From: Adineta vaga
Taxonomy: Eukaryota > Rotifera
Reading direction: 5' to 3'
Assembly: GCA_021613535.1 (NCBI GenBank)
Contig: CP075493.1
Span: 17,794,001-17,858,000 of the forward strand
Length of the DNA stretch: 64,000 bases
Shown here: positions 11,976-22,641 of the stretch, in pieces
How positions within the stretch are numbered: position 1 is the stretch's first letter
How the letters are laid out: every line of letters begins with the position of its first letter
Notes under the pieces: generated by a model
What the model saw: only the letters and a program-made list of their open reading frames with translations
Databases searched by the model: none
Told to the model about the DNA's origin: nothing
Translations under genes and position numbers: made by a program

Positions 11976-12028
11976 TACCACAAAACTTTTGGTTTTTCAC
12001 TATTATTGATATAGATTATCAAGTGGCA
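11976..12028 (-). ncRNA. Hammerhead-ribozyme-like structure 1 (variant core)
   Basis: Read on the minus strand: stem I TGCCAC pairs with GTGGTA; then the core UUGAUAA; stem II CTAT/ATAG around a 7-base loop; then GAA; stem III AAAC/GTTT around CAAAA, with A15.1-U16.1; then U17; then stem I closes. This is the order of a type I hammerhead. The canonical core is CUGANGA, so positions 3 (C to U) and 8 (G to A) differ. Positions 3 and 8 form a Watson-Crick pair in full-length hammerhead structures, so a U3-A8 pair would be kept. A C-rich telomere-complement run follows the 3' side directly, as described for Terminon RNA ends. Confidence 0.55.
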
Positions 12029-12072
12029 TGTATCTGTATAGAAGACTCACGAAGAATCAATACAAAATACTA

Positions 12073-12107
12073 CGAGGGTGAGGGTGTGAGGGTGAGAGGG
12101 TGTGAGA
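12073..12107 (+). repeat. Telomere-like G-rich repeat array 2
   Basis: An irregular run of GAGGGTG/AGGGTGTGAG units with the G-rich strand running rightwards. It is followed by ATTAGTTACCACAAGAATAA, the same segment that follows the first block of array 1. The repeated join of G-rich array and hammerhead 3' part shows that this module was added more than once. Confidence 0.6.
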
Positions 12108-12113
12108 TTAGTT

Positions 12114-12163
12114 ACCACAAGAATAAAATTCTTTCGAATATACTGTGATTCTTATCAAGTGGC
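12114..12163 (-). ncRNA. Hammerhead-ribozyme-like structure 2 (variant core)
   Basis: Minus strand: stem I GCCAC/GTGGT, core UUGAUAA, stem II GAAT/ATTC (8-base loop), GAA, stem III AGAAT/ATTCT closed by a 3-base loop with A15.1-U16.1, U17, stem I. Stems II and III differ in sequence from structure 1, yet both still pair. That covariation argues for a real RNA fold and not a chance match. The same two core changes (U3, A8) are present. The C-rich complement of array 2 follows within a few bases. A partial third copy (stem III loop to stem I only) is at 11936-11954. Confidence 0.6.
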
Positions 12164-12357
12164 TAGAGTAATAATGGATGTAATGGTTTATCGGAAATTA
12201 AAAAATGATCAATTAGGCGTGCTGTAAGGGTTTTTGTTTTTGAAATTTTTTATTTTGTTTATGAATATAATAAAGATAAAGATGAAAACTGAAGGAGAAT
12301 TATAAGGAGGTAGAGAAAATGAGTTAGTTTTTGAGATTGGATTCGTCAGATGTTCGG

Positions 12358-13230
12358 TTAGTTGACGTTGTTAGTTTGTGTGGGTAATTTAGAGGAATTG
12401 AGTTGGATGGTTAAGGCAAGCCCATTTGATCCATGGTGGGATATGTCGGCGCGCATAGTTGTGGATTGTAGATCCGATTGGATGGTAGTCGCTGGTGTAT
12501 TTATTAGTGGTTCCGTCATTGTACCTGTGGTTTTGGAACCGGGAGGTGTCATTGGTAGGGTGCCTATTGATTTATAACCTGTGGGAGTGATGGGCATGGT
12601 ACCAATTGATTGCATGAATGGTGTATTGGTAGATTGAGTAACGGTTGATATTGGTGCTGGACTCATTGGCATTGTTCCTGTGGATGCTTTCATTGGTGTG
12701 TGAAATATTGTTTGTTTCATCGACGTAGATGGTGGGATAATTTCGCTATGTTCTAATGTAATTGTTTCAACTATGTCGTCAAGAGATGAGTATACTTCTT
12801 TGGTTGTTTGACCTAAGTCGCAAATTTGAAGATCAGATAAAGGCTAGTGTATTGTTTTGTAATGTTACTTTGTGATTGACACGAACGAATGGAACTCTCT
12901 TTCTCATGCACTTGAGACTCCTGTATTAGTATAAGGAGAATAGTAATATTTATTTTTTTTATGGAGAAAGGAGAACATCATATTTACATGAAGATAGGCA
13001 ATATTCAATGAATTAGGTGTTGTTTCAGTAGATGAGACATTTTCATGTGCATTAATAGTATTACTGCTGCTTGTTGTTTCTATTTCTGTTGTAGTTGGTC
13101 GTATATATGTTGTATCATATTGTTGACGGAATTCTGTATTATTGAGCAGTTCTTCTAGGGCGATATCAAGAGTTGTATTATTGTTTGAATTATCCGTAGC
13201 CATTTGATGATTGTAGTTCTGTTTGTCCAA
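12358..13230 (-). CDS. Unknown Thr/Pro-rich ORF upstream of the hammerhead
   Basis: Exon 1 starts at 13230 (MDKQNYNHQM...) and reads a Ser/Thr/Asn-rich segment to about 12988, where a GTAAAT donor follows. The second open block begins near 12842 after TAG|CC and runs to the stop at 12358. It contains degenerate repeats of (S/T)IGTMP(M/I)TP type, about 13-15 residues each. The exact middle structure is uncertain; one or two short introns fit. The product is low in complexity, with no known domain. It lies directly upstream, on the same strand, of hammerhead structure 2 and the C-rich tail, so it may be the last ORF of a Terminon-like unit. Confidence 0.4.
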
Positions 13231-13244
13231 ATATAATAGATAAT

Positions 13245-14096
13245 CTAAAATATAAAAATCAACAGAGATAATTTATTTTTTCTAAAGTTCAGTTTTAAAT
13301 CAGAAGTCAGTCTATGTAGTTTCGAATAAAACATCAATACAAATGCATAAGTGCTGTAAGCCAAAATTAAAAATGTGCATAATCTACATTTGATTGAATT
13401 GTGGAAGTAAAATGCGATATGTTCCCATTGTTCGAGTTGAAGCAATTCTTCATGATTTCTTCCTAACTGATGCTCTGCTATTAACTGATCAGTGATCGTT
13501 TGAACAGCATCAATTTGTTTTAACTGTTCAATTTCGTCTTCTATTTGCGGTAGATGTTGTAAAACGTGACTGTCTGTTAATTCACTTAATTGCTCTTGTT
13601 CCCATCATGCTTTTGGATCCATTATTTCGTAATTGTGTGCTTCTAAAAATTGCCTGTTGTAGGTATCGTCTATTGATTCTTTCTGCGGATCTGGATGATA
13701 CCATCCTAAATAGAGACGATCTTCCCAGCGCTGATGTTGTGCATGTCTTCTTTCTGCGCTTCGACGCTCGTGACGTCTTCCTTCATGCAGTTGTTTTAGC
13801 ACTATTCGTCGTTCTCATCTTCGTCGACCTTCTGTCCTCTGGGCCAAGTTATTGTACTCGGAAGTGTTTGGGTTCATTGGTATTTTACTTGGAATTATAT
13901 TTATTGGATTAAATGGAATTGATGATGATTGACTTGTAGTTACAATGCAATCAACTAAGAAGTAATCGATACTGACTTCATTTTCGACATTTTCAGGTAA
14001 TGGTTCGTCTGGAACTAAGGATATTTGACTGCTGTTTGTATTAATTCTAAAGAAATATTCAACAGTAATAATGATATTAAATATTTTCAATAACAA
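13245..14096 (-). pseudogene. Unknown coiled-coil/membrane ORF with two in-frame TGA stops
   Basis: One minus-strand frame runs from about 14055 to 13245 and is broken only by two TGA codons, one after AQRTEGRRR near 13818-13820 and one after EIMDPKA at 13605-13607. Ignoring those, the order is an acidic start, an Arg-rich segment (GRRHERRSAERRHAQHQR), a long helical Gln/Glu-rich region with predicted coiled coil, and a hydrophobic C-terminal segment (RLCTFLILAYSTYAFVLMF) like a single membrane anchor. Both stops could arise from CGA by one C-to-T change. The most likely reading is a decayed accessory ORF of the retroelement cluster. Confidence 0.45.
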
Positions 14097-14503
14097 AAAA
14101 GAGTTATTTCTTTTAAAATATTTCTGAATTAGTACTCACATGGCATGTGTCAAAGCGTTTCTTTTATTTCGTTTCTATGCAATAAAAAGTATAAATATAT
14201 CTAGAAAAAGAAAACAGACCGAAGAGTTTTGTATTTGTCAAGTGTATTTTTATTCAGTTAAAGCTAAATGAAAAATGTTACCACAAAAGAGTGACCTTTT
14301 TGTTTCAAATATACAGTTATTATTCATATAACGAAAAGAAATAATTATCTATCTGTTTACATATATATATATAGTTTTTATCTATAAGATTTCTATAATA
14401 AAAATGATGATATTTACACCTACTTAATGTATTTCAAAGAATAGAGTAGACAATATTTCTAAATATTAGGAGAAAAATTACGAAAACATCAATATAGAAT
14501 GTA
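14097..14503. other. No gene seen
   Basis: AT-rich. It contains GTTACCACAAAA near 14279 on the plus strand, like the 3' part of the hammerhead-like units, but the remaining helices cannot be formed. Nothing else was recognised. Confidence 0.4.
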
Positions 14504-15513
14504 AAGGGTGATTCCATGGGAGTTGTGACACGTTTACACCGACCCTCTCCAAATCATTTCAAACTTTCAGGGCTTGTGTAACAAACAGTTCTAAGACTTT
14601 TTTGCTCTTGGACGAAAGTTCTAGGACGTCTCGTTCAAGACCTGTAGCCCAAATACCAACCACTCTCTGAGACGGTTTTTCAAAGTACCTTATTCTTTGC
14701 AACACGCGTAGTTTTGCAGTACTTTGCGTTACAAAAATTCGGCTCGAATATTTGGATTCCTCGTCATCAGGGCTATCAAAATCACTCTTTTTAAAAAGTT
14801 TTTGAGTTCGTCTCAGAACCACAGGTCTCTGGAAACCCCTTTCGAGACCCTGGTTTTCCAGGCTCAAAAACTCCATAACTAGAGAACTCTGAAATTCGTG
14901 AAATATCTCATTTGATAGAGCATCAAAAGATCTATCGAACCGTATGTGTGCCGTCGGGGGGGAGTGAGTTTTGCCCGAAGTCGGATTTTCGATGGCAACA
15001 AATTTATGATCTCAGAAAAAACCATGTCAGGGTCTTTGGAAATCCGACTTCGGGCAAAACTCCTTCCCCCCCGACGGCACACATATGGTTTGATAGATCT
15101 TTTGTTGCTCTATCAAACGTGATACTTCACTATGTCCAGAGTTCTCGATTTATCGAGTTTTCGGGCCTGGAAAACCGACCTGTATAACAGGGTTTCTAGA
15201 AACCTTCCCTCTCAAAAAATTTCAAAAAATAGTGATTCTGATAGCCCTGATCATGAGGAATCCGAATCTATCATCAGAATTTCTGTAGCATGAAATGGTG
15301 CAAAACTACGTCGCTAATAAGGAAAATTTATCTGAGAAAAACCGTCCCGGAGAGTAGGCGGTATTTGGGTCACAGCTCCTCAGCAATCGGTGGTATGACT
15401 TTCGTCCAACAGTAAAAAAGTCTCAGAAATGATTGTTATACAAGCCCTGCAAGTTTCAAGCAATTTGGTGAGGGTCGGTTTAAATGTGTCACAAGTACCA
15501 TGGAAACACCCTT
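14504..15513. repeat. 1-kb foldback element (long imperfect palindrome)
   Basis: The two halves are inverted copies. The outer ends are AAGGGTGATTCCATGGGA (left) and, reversed from the right, AAGGGTGTTTCCATGGTA. Near the centre the arms around 14930-14990 and 15045-15105 match closely (GCCCGAAGTCGGATTT, CCGTCGGGGGG). The spacer is about 55 bases. There is no transposase and no clear target-site duplication. It is noticeably richer in GC than its surroundings. Short open frames inside are chance reads of the palindrome. Confidence 0.75.
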
Positions 15514-15915
15514 CAATTAATATTCATGAACAAATAGAATTTCTTCCAAAATCACATCATTTTGAACACTGTACTGAAAAAGAAGAGAAGACAATTTATT
15601 CTTTCAAATTCATCTGTTACTATTGAGTTTTTATATATACTTTTCTCGAAAATTCTTTCATCAAGAGATAATGAATAATATGACTTTTTTTAAGAAACAA
15701 AACACAAAATCAAAGTCATAATATCGAAAAAAAAAATTTCATTTTAAATGAAACAATTCAAATTCATTTTACAAAAATTGTTCAATATAATAAAAATAAA
15801 AATTACTAAATTAAAGTTCTATATGATAAGAAGTCTCGAGATTCAATACGTATTAAAAATTTTTATTCCAAATGTAAAAATCATCGTCTTGTTCATTTAC
15901 ATATAAAAAGAAAAC
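15514..15915. other. No gene seen
   Basis: AT-rich spacer. No gene or repeat was recognised. Confidence 0.4.
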
Positions 15916-16784
15916 AAATATTCTTTATATAATTATTATTATTACTAATCTTATTGGTGGAATTAATACTATTCTTAATTTAATCTCACCATTAATTATT
16001 AAATTTATTTGATAAGGAATTAATTTATATTGAAACAATTCATCATCAAACAATATCAATTCGAATTTATATAATGATTTTATTAATTTCTATGTGTATT
16101 ATAACAATCTATACAATGTTTTCCAACAGATATACACTTCAATCGTTTTCAAATCCTTATGAAAATGATTACAATAAATTATTAAAATCTTATTCAGAAT
16201 AAAATTTCGATCAAATATAAAAATTTTATACAAATAAACACATTATTTCCTGCTGTATGTTCAAGTGATTTCGTCAGTAAAAAATGGCATGATTATCTAT
16301 TCAGTATGGCAAAGTGGTATGATTATGATCGATGTGATATTCGTGTACGTGATGGTGTATAGTTTATATTTTTATCTAAATTATATCAGATATCTCAAAT
16401 AACAATTGATAATGCATTAAATCAATTTTTAAATGATACATTTATTAATACTCATCTGATATCAATATATGAATTTAATTCTCAAATTAATCATATTATT
16501 TTATAATTTCAAAATAATACTTTAACAAAATTTTCTCAACGTTCAAACCTTTTTCATGATATTTTAAATGGAAATGCTTTTATATCTTTCTATTCATTAA
16601 ATTGGTATTTATATAGAGAAAATAATTATACTTTTGATATTGATTTTATTCAACTAATTAAAATGACAAATGGATGTTCATGTGGAATTTATAATACATT
16701 AAATGGTACATCAATATTTGAAATATCTGGATCAAATGTTGGATTTTCAGTAGTCGATACATTATTACATTCAACATTTCAATG
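15916..16784 (+). pseudogene. Decayed copy of a rotifer multigene membrane-protein family
   Basis: Plus-strand coding remnants occur in order but with stops and frame changes. There is a hydrophobic start (LIGGINTILNLISPLIIKFI), a second membrane-like segment (IYIMILLISMCIITIYTMF) with SNPYENDYNKLLKSYSE, then AVCSSDFVSKKWHDYLF, a helical segment QITIDNALNQFLNDTFI, and CSCGIYNTLNGTSIFE. In-frame stops occur near 16361 and 16504. I associate this order (membrane segment, NP-x2-Y-x2-L, CSSDFVS-x-W, CSCG) with a large uncharacterised family common in bdelloid genomes. The copy ends abruptly at the hAT remnant at 16785. Confidence 0.5.
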
Positions 16785-17575
16785 CAGAGATGGGCAAGTC
16801 AAGTTAAAAATGACTTAAGTCAAAGTCAAGTCAAGTCATTTTTTGACTTGATTGACTTGACTTGAAAATTTTTACTTGACTTGCAGCTTGACTTGACTTG
16901 TAATATGCGGAAAAATTCACGTCAAGTCATATTAAACAAACCATTTGAATATATACTAGACTATTTTTACTTTTTACAAATCAAATATCATCATCATCAT
17001 CATCATCATCAAGAACAGATGCAATATCATCCCTCTCAAGAGCAAATCCCGTAGCTTCATCATCAACAATACCCTCACAATTAGGAAGAAAACGAAAAGT
17101 TCTTTTTCCAAATACACAACGTAAAAATACGAAAAAGCAAAAGATTTGTAAGTTTGCACATATTAAATATGAAATTATTGATTATGTTAATGATAATGAT
17201 TCAGATGCATTAATTCTACTCGACAAATGAAGCAAATACACGTCATTACATAAATTCGCCAGGAAAACACTCACAGTTCCTGCTACTTCTTCACCAGTGG
17301 AACGAATTTTTAGTCAAAGTGGTTTTCTTTTTCGACAATATCGTGCTAAAATATCTAGAAAAACACTGCAAATGTTAACCATGTTGAAATGCAACAAAGA
17401 GTTAATGTAATTTTTTTTCGTCAGTAAATAGTTGTTCGAATTAAGAATATTTTCTGTGTACAAGTCATGACTTGTGACTTGGTAAAACAATGACTTGACT
17501 CGGCTTGATTTGAGTTTTACAGCAAATGACTTGACTTGATTTGACATATAAAAATGCCTGACTTGCCCATCTCTG
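16785..17575 (+). mobile_element. hAT element remnant, 791 bp
   Basis: The ends are inverted: CAGAGATGGGCAAGTCAAGT at the left and ACTTGCCCATCTCTG at the right, a typical hAT terminus. Subterminal regions are full of GACTTGACTTG-type repeats in both orientations. At 17269-17410 the plus strand encodes VPATSSPVERIFSQSGFLF and KTLQMLTMLKCNKEL, the C-terminal hAT dimerisation region; the rest of the transposase is gone. The 8-bp flanks differ (TTTCAATG against ATCTATAC), so there is no target-site duplication and the site was rearranged. Confidence 0.75.
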
Positions 17576-17846
17576 ATCTATACGAAAAAAAATGCGGAAA
17601 CTTCGGATTTTATCCGAAGGTTATGTGTACTTCAAAAAGTAAAGACAATGACAGATTGATTTCAATGAATTTATCTAAAATAAATCATCCTTGAGCGCAC
17701 TAAGGAACCACCCCTTAGGCCCTGCGGATGCTCTCTTTTTGTCCCGTAGGACGTGGCGAGAAGTTAGTTCCACCGAGGTAATTACTTGCATCACTGGAAA
17801 TTTTGTGTTACCGATTTTCTATATCTTTGGTGAAAGTACTTCTATG
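17576..17846 (-). other. Probable 3' terminal region of the Helentron
   Basis: It follows the stop of the helicase ORF. On the minus strand it contains short GC-rich hairpins (GTCCTACGGGAC near 17743; CCTAAGGGG...CCTTAG near 17715), in an otherwise AT-rich setting, as is usual near Helitron-type 3' ends. The exact terminus could not be fixed because no second copy is available to compare. Confidence 0.35.
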
Positions 17847-20800
17847 TTATAAACTCATGTTTATTAGGTCAAAATGCGGTACAAGCTGAGGAGGATTATC
17901 TTGACAAGGTAAAAGAGCATCATAATGTGTACCGGTATAATAAAGACAAAGTCCTATTTTGTTTCTGTCTGATTCATATCCAAGGTATATTAAATGACCA
18001 CCTGCTGTTTTCTTATTAAACCTATCGACTAATTCCTGTAAATTAATGTCTGATGGAATATAATGTATGTTATCTTTATGTACATTTTTATTAAACTTTA
18101 TATATGAATATATAGGACGAGATAGTGCTATAGATAGAGCTTGGATTTGCACTTCTCCTCCCCATACTTTATGTGTAGCAGTTCTTTCTAACTGCACTTC
18201 AAATGAATTTCCCAGTATGTTACAAAGTGTTTGGAAATAATCTTTATTTTGAATCATTGCATTAATTGCCAACAATCTCATCGAATGTGTTAGTTTCTCT
18301 GAGCCAACATTCAATATCGAAAGAGAACTGTATAAACAATTTCCATCTGCAGTCGTACGTGTTCGAGCATAAACTGAATCAAATGCTTGAACAGAATATT
18401 CTGCTCTTGTTTCTAACCGCACGGATTTATCTTTATTTGTCATAGTTATAAACGGTGATTTTTCAATTAAATCAGCGATTACTCGAGCTTGACTTGAAAT
18501 TTGGTTAGCGTCGATAATATTATCAAAACCAAATGTAAAAAGAAAACGATCAAGAATTTTCCTTGAAGTGGAATCAATGATTTCAAACGTCTCTGAAGAA
18601 GAGTTTTCTTCAATTTCCATCATATTAGATGGCTCATTGACACTGAGATCTTCTAATCGTAAAGACACATCTAAGTCAATATGTTCGTTTTCATCGACTA
18701 TTTCATGATGATCGAAAGTCAATTTCTCATCAACTTCCATCGCATCAGATTGGTCATCATTTATAGCATCATCAATATCAAAAGACATATTTGTACGAAT
18801 GTCTTCGGTTTCATTAAGATGAACCTTAGTCAAAACTTTGTGTTTTCTCATCCATATTGGTTTATGAAAACTTGTTAAACTTTCAAAATAATCGGATTTC
18901 AAGCCATTCACATTAGTGAAACAATAGTCAATCTGTGTTTTAGCATTAGTCGAACTTTTATTTAATTTATTAATTAAAGTGAGTCCGAATGATTCCATAT
19001 ATTTGATCAATTTATGATTGGTTTTGATCTTCAAATCTAAATTGAAGTCACCAACAACAACTAAATTTTCACAGAAGCGCTTGGAAATAGTGACAACTTC
19101 ATTCATATGTTTTTTCAAGACATCAAATGAAGAATTTGGTGAATTGTAAACAGAAACGATACAAAGATCATCTACTTTTATGGAAGAGTATTCAATATGA
19201 TCTTTGCCTGAATATTCATATCTTTCGATGATATTTTCGTATTGTAAATCATTTTTTAAATAGATGACTTGACCGAATGGTTTTCGTACATCATGACAAT
19301 CACGTCTGTGAACTATCTTGAAACCATCAATTTCTAAGTTGTCACTAGGTTTTGTCCATGTTTCAACAAGACTTATTATAGAAGAAGACAAAAACGTTTT
19401 GTCAGATTTGACATCTAAAAAATGCTTATTCAACGATTGCACATTATGAAACATCATGTAAAAACTTTCTCCTTTTGATGCCTCGGGAAATTCAAGTGCA
19501 AATTTCAGCATTCGCTCTGATCTCATGGTTTTGAACATCATTGCCACGGCATCATTTCGTTCAGGTGGTTTTGGTGGGACAAACTCACCAATTAAATACA
19601 AACCATTTGTTTTTGTTGCACGACTACAAGCAACATACAATTCAGATCTAGTCATTCCCTTCTTCAAATTGACAACAACCTTCTCGTAAGTACCACCTTG
19701 ACTTTTGTATATGGTCATAGCTTCACAAGGTACAATGGGAAACTGTTTACGTTCTACTTTGAAGTTTGTTGACTTCGTATTTATTTGGCGTATTACTGGC
19801 TCAACTGGTGTAAGACTAGAATCAATATTTCTATTACGCATTACAGTGTGAAAATTGGCTCTAGCTTTTCGTCCAGTTTTTTCTTCATTAAATTTAATCC
19901 ATATTCGACATGGTACTGTTTCATTAGTTTTCTGAAGTTTTCCATAATCGATCAGCACTAACTTTCCACAAGCACCATTGACTAATCCATCTTCAGTATC
20001 AGAATTCACTGTCAACATATACTTAGCACCCACTTTCAAATCGATTCTAAGTGGTAAGCCATAAGTTTCAGTTGTTTTGAGATTCTTTACGTTCTCCAAC
20101 ACTTTTTCTTTCAATGATGCAAGTCCATCACCTATACAAAAGTCATACGCATTGGCAGTTGCACCTTCGGTGTTAAGACTAGCCAATACTTTTGTATTGT
20201 ATGCATCAACTTCAGCATTACTTCTGAATATTCTTATAGAATCTTCAACCATTTCTAGACTTTCAGTAGAAACCATTCGTGACTTTAACAGATGAATATC
20301 TTCATCTGTCATTGTTCCTTTGGCTATATTACTTAATGCAATGGCAAAAGTCTTATCATCCTTTTGTCTCATAATTTCTGTTAATTCAAACAATTCAAAT
20401 AATGACCATAATGGACTGTCTACTAAAGCATTGTATGAATTATTAAACTGAAATATGTATTTATCACCAACTGGTCTTAATTGATTGAAATCGCCTAAAA
20501 CTATGACTGATATTCCACCAAATGGTTTCTTTGTTCTCATTATTTGTTGCAAACGTGCATCGACTTGTTGAAACATTGTAAAACCAACCATTGATATTTC
20601 ATCTATGATTAATAACTGTAAGTCTTTTAATTTGACTCCAATTCTATTCGAAACATCACTATTTAGTTGGACAAGCTTATGTTTGCATTGATTTACTGGT
20701 AGGCTTAAAAATGAATGCAAAGTCATTCCATCAATCAATGCTGCTGCTTTGCCAGTTGGTGCACATAGTGCAACACGAATACTATCTGGATTATATCCTG

Positions 20801-22616
20801 GTAGTGAATTATAGAATCTCAATATTGATTGATATACTGCCTTGATCAGAGTGCTTTTGCCTACACCTGCACCTCCATTGATGAAATGAAAAAATTGATT
20901 TTCACCATTTTTAATCAAGTTCATCACATTTAAAATATATTTCCTTTGATTACTATTAAGATTTCTCATCATTTGCTAATATTCCGTGTCCGGTATCATT
21001 TTAGGAACATTAAAGTGTTCGACTTTATCAGTCTTAGTATTTATTCCCATTTCAACAAAAATATCTCCTTCAGTATTTCCTATTTCATAAATGAGAAATT
21101 CATTTTTATCTTGATCGTAGTCAATATTTGTATCATCAATATCATCGTCGCCATCTTCTTTCGTTTCCATATGTTCTTCGAAAGCTTCGTCGAATTCATT
21201 AGCTTCACGATGAATGTATTCAGATCTTTTCTGTTGAATTATATCTTTGTACAATTCAAACTTTTCTTCATGATTTATATGAATAAGTTCTTCTTCTTCA
21301 TTAGTCCATGGTAGAAACAACATCAACTGCTCTCTATAATAGTTTTCAGCATCTTGATGTAGCTTAAAGTATCTGTATCTTATGATTTTCTGTTTTATTC
21401 TTTTTTTAATCCAACCTTTTCCATTTTTCATTTTCAAAGCAGTACTTTTATCATCATTTTCATCTTCTGTGATATTTTCATCATCAGAATTTTCTGTAGT
21501 TTGAGCAATATCTATTCTTCTCTTTGAGATATTGTACATCGAAGCAAAATCAGCCAGACAAACATTTTCCATTTCGTCAGGCCTACTAGCATACAACTCA
21601 ATTAACTCTTCAACAAAAACTTCTTTTGAATCAGGTTCCAACTTCTGAAGAATTTCATCTGATTTGAGCATAGAAATTCTGTTTTCAGGCCTATTTGTAT
21701 TAATAAATACAGTACTTCTGCTACTGATGGAAATTGGAATACTTAAAATATGATACACAGCTTCTTGTGCTGAAATTTCACTTGAATTCAAAAATTTATT
21801 GGCAATAACTCTAAGACGTTCTCGAACTGTGTTATTGCCTTTTTTTAGTTCGTTTAATGCTTCTCGTAGAAGTTTAGACATGCCGTTTTCAGATTTGTTG
21901 ATGTATTCAACACAGTACTTTAAGCATGCATAAGGATCAAGAATGAATTGAATGTCTATATTTGCTTTGTGTAATGACATTATTTGTGGATTATATGCAT
22001 TGATTCTAACTTCATTTGGAGCACGTTTCAAGAAGACTTTTGCTTTTTTTAAGTCAGCTCGAATCATTTTAATATAATCTTTTTCATTCATATTAATACG
22101 TTCCAAGAATTCATCAAAAGTTAATGAATTATCGATATCTTTTGATAATTTATCAAGCTCCTTCATTACGTTCTCCCTCTTTTTACTTATTTCTTCACGT
22201 TCTTTTCGAGTTAACTTTTCATCGTCATCAAGTGGTTCCAAAATCATAGTTTCTCTCATCGGAAAATATGGAATACCAAAACGACATATAATACAACCAT
22301 TCACATGTTTTTTACAAGTATGTGAATGTTTATGACGTTGCAAACATATAAGTTCTGCAGAACATTGTGTCGGTTTAGAACTAACTGAAATCAATTTATC
22401 AATAAATGCTATACATTCTTTAATTGATTCAGGTTTATTTTTGTCATATTTTGGAGCATTTTTTAACCATATCAAGGCATGAACATGTGGTGAACCACGA
22501 GCTTGAAATTCAATTCTGACATATTTGTCTTCTAATTCATAGCCTTGAAATGGACCAGAAGGAGCTGATAATATCTCCCATAAAGTAGGATATCTTAGCG
22601 ACGGATTCGACTTTTT
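17847..22616 (-). pseudogene. Helentron Rep-helicase-endonuclease-OTU polyprotein, N-terminally truncated, one nonsense codon
   Basis: One minus-strand frame from 22616 to 17847 is broken only by a TAG at 20978-20976. Upstream part (about 545 residues): HUH rolling-circle nuclease with RGSPHVHALIWL and the paired tyrosines of PYACLKYCVEYI, then an acidic linker. Downstream part (1041 residues): PIF1-type helicase (Walker A NGGAGVGKST near residue 36, Walker B LLIIDEISMVG near 120), then an AP-endonuclease-like domain (SLVETWTKP, VVVGDFNLDL, QIDYCFTN, SFHKPIW), then an OTU cysteine protease (ADGNCLYSSL with catalytic Cys, GTHYDALLP with His). These domains define a Helentron. The final endonuclease motif reads SFH where SDH is usual. 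The frame is open only from 22616, so the Rep N-terminus is missing. Confidence 0.85.
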
Positions 22617-22641
22617 CTAGGATTTATTCGTTGTGTTATGC

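Noticed and set aside
14240-14345. Third full hammerhead-like structure (GTTACCACAAAA present)
   Set aside because: GAAA and part of stem III can be seen, but neither the CCAC side of stem I nor the UUGAUAA/CUGANGA core is present.
14559-15187. Open frames on both strands
   Set aside because: All lie in the arms of the 1-kb palindrome and mirror one another.
17700-17780. Possible tRNA or structured RNA gene
   Set aside because: GC-rich hairpins are present, but no cloverleaf with T and D arms can be drawn; a Helentron terminal hairpin is the simpler reading.
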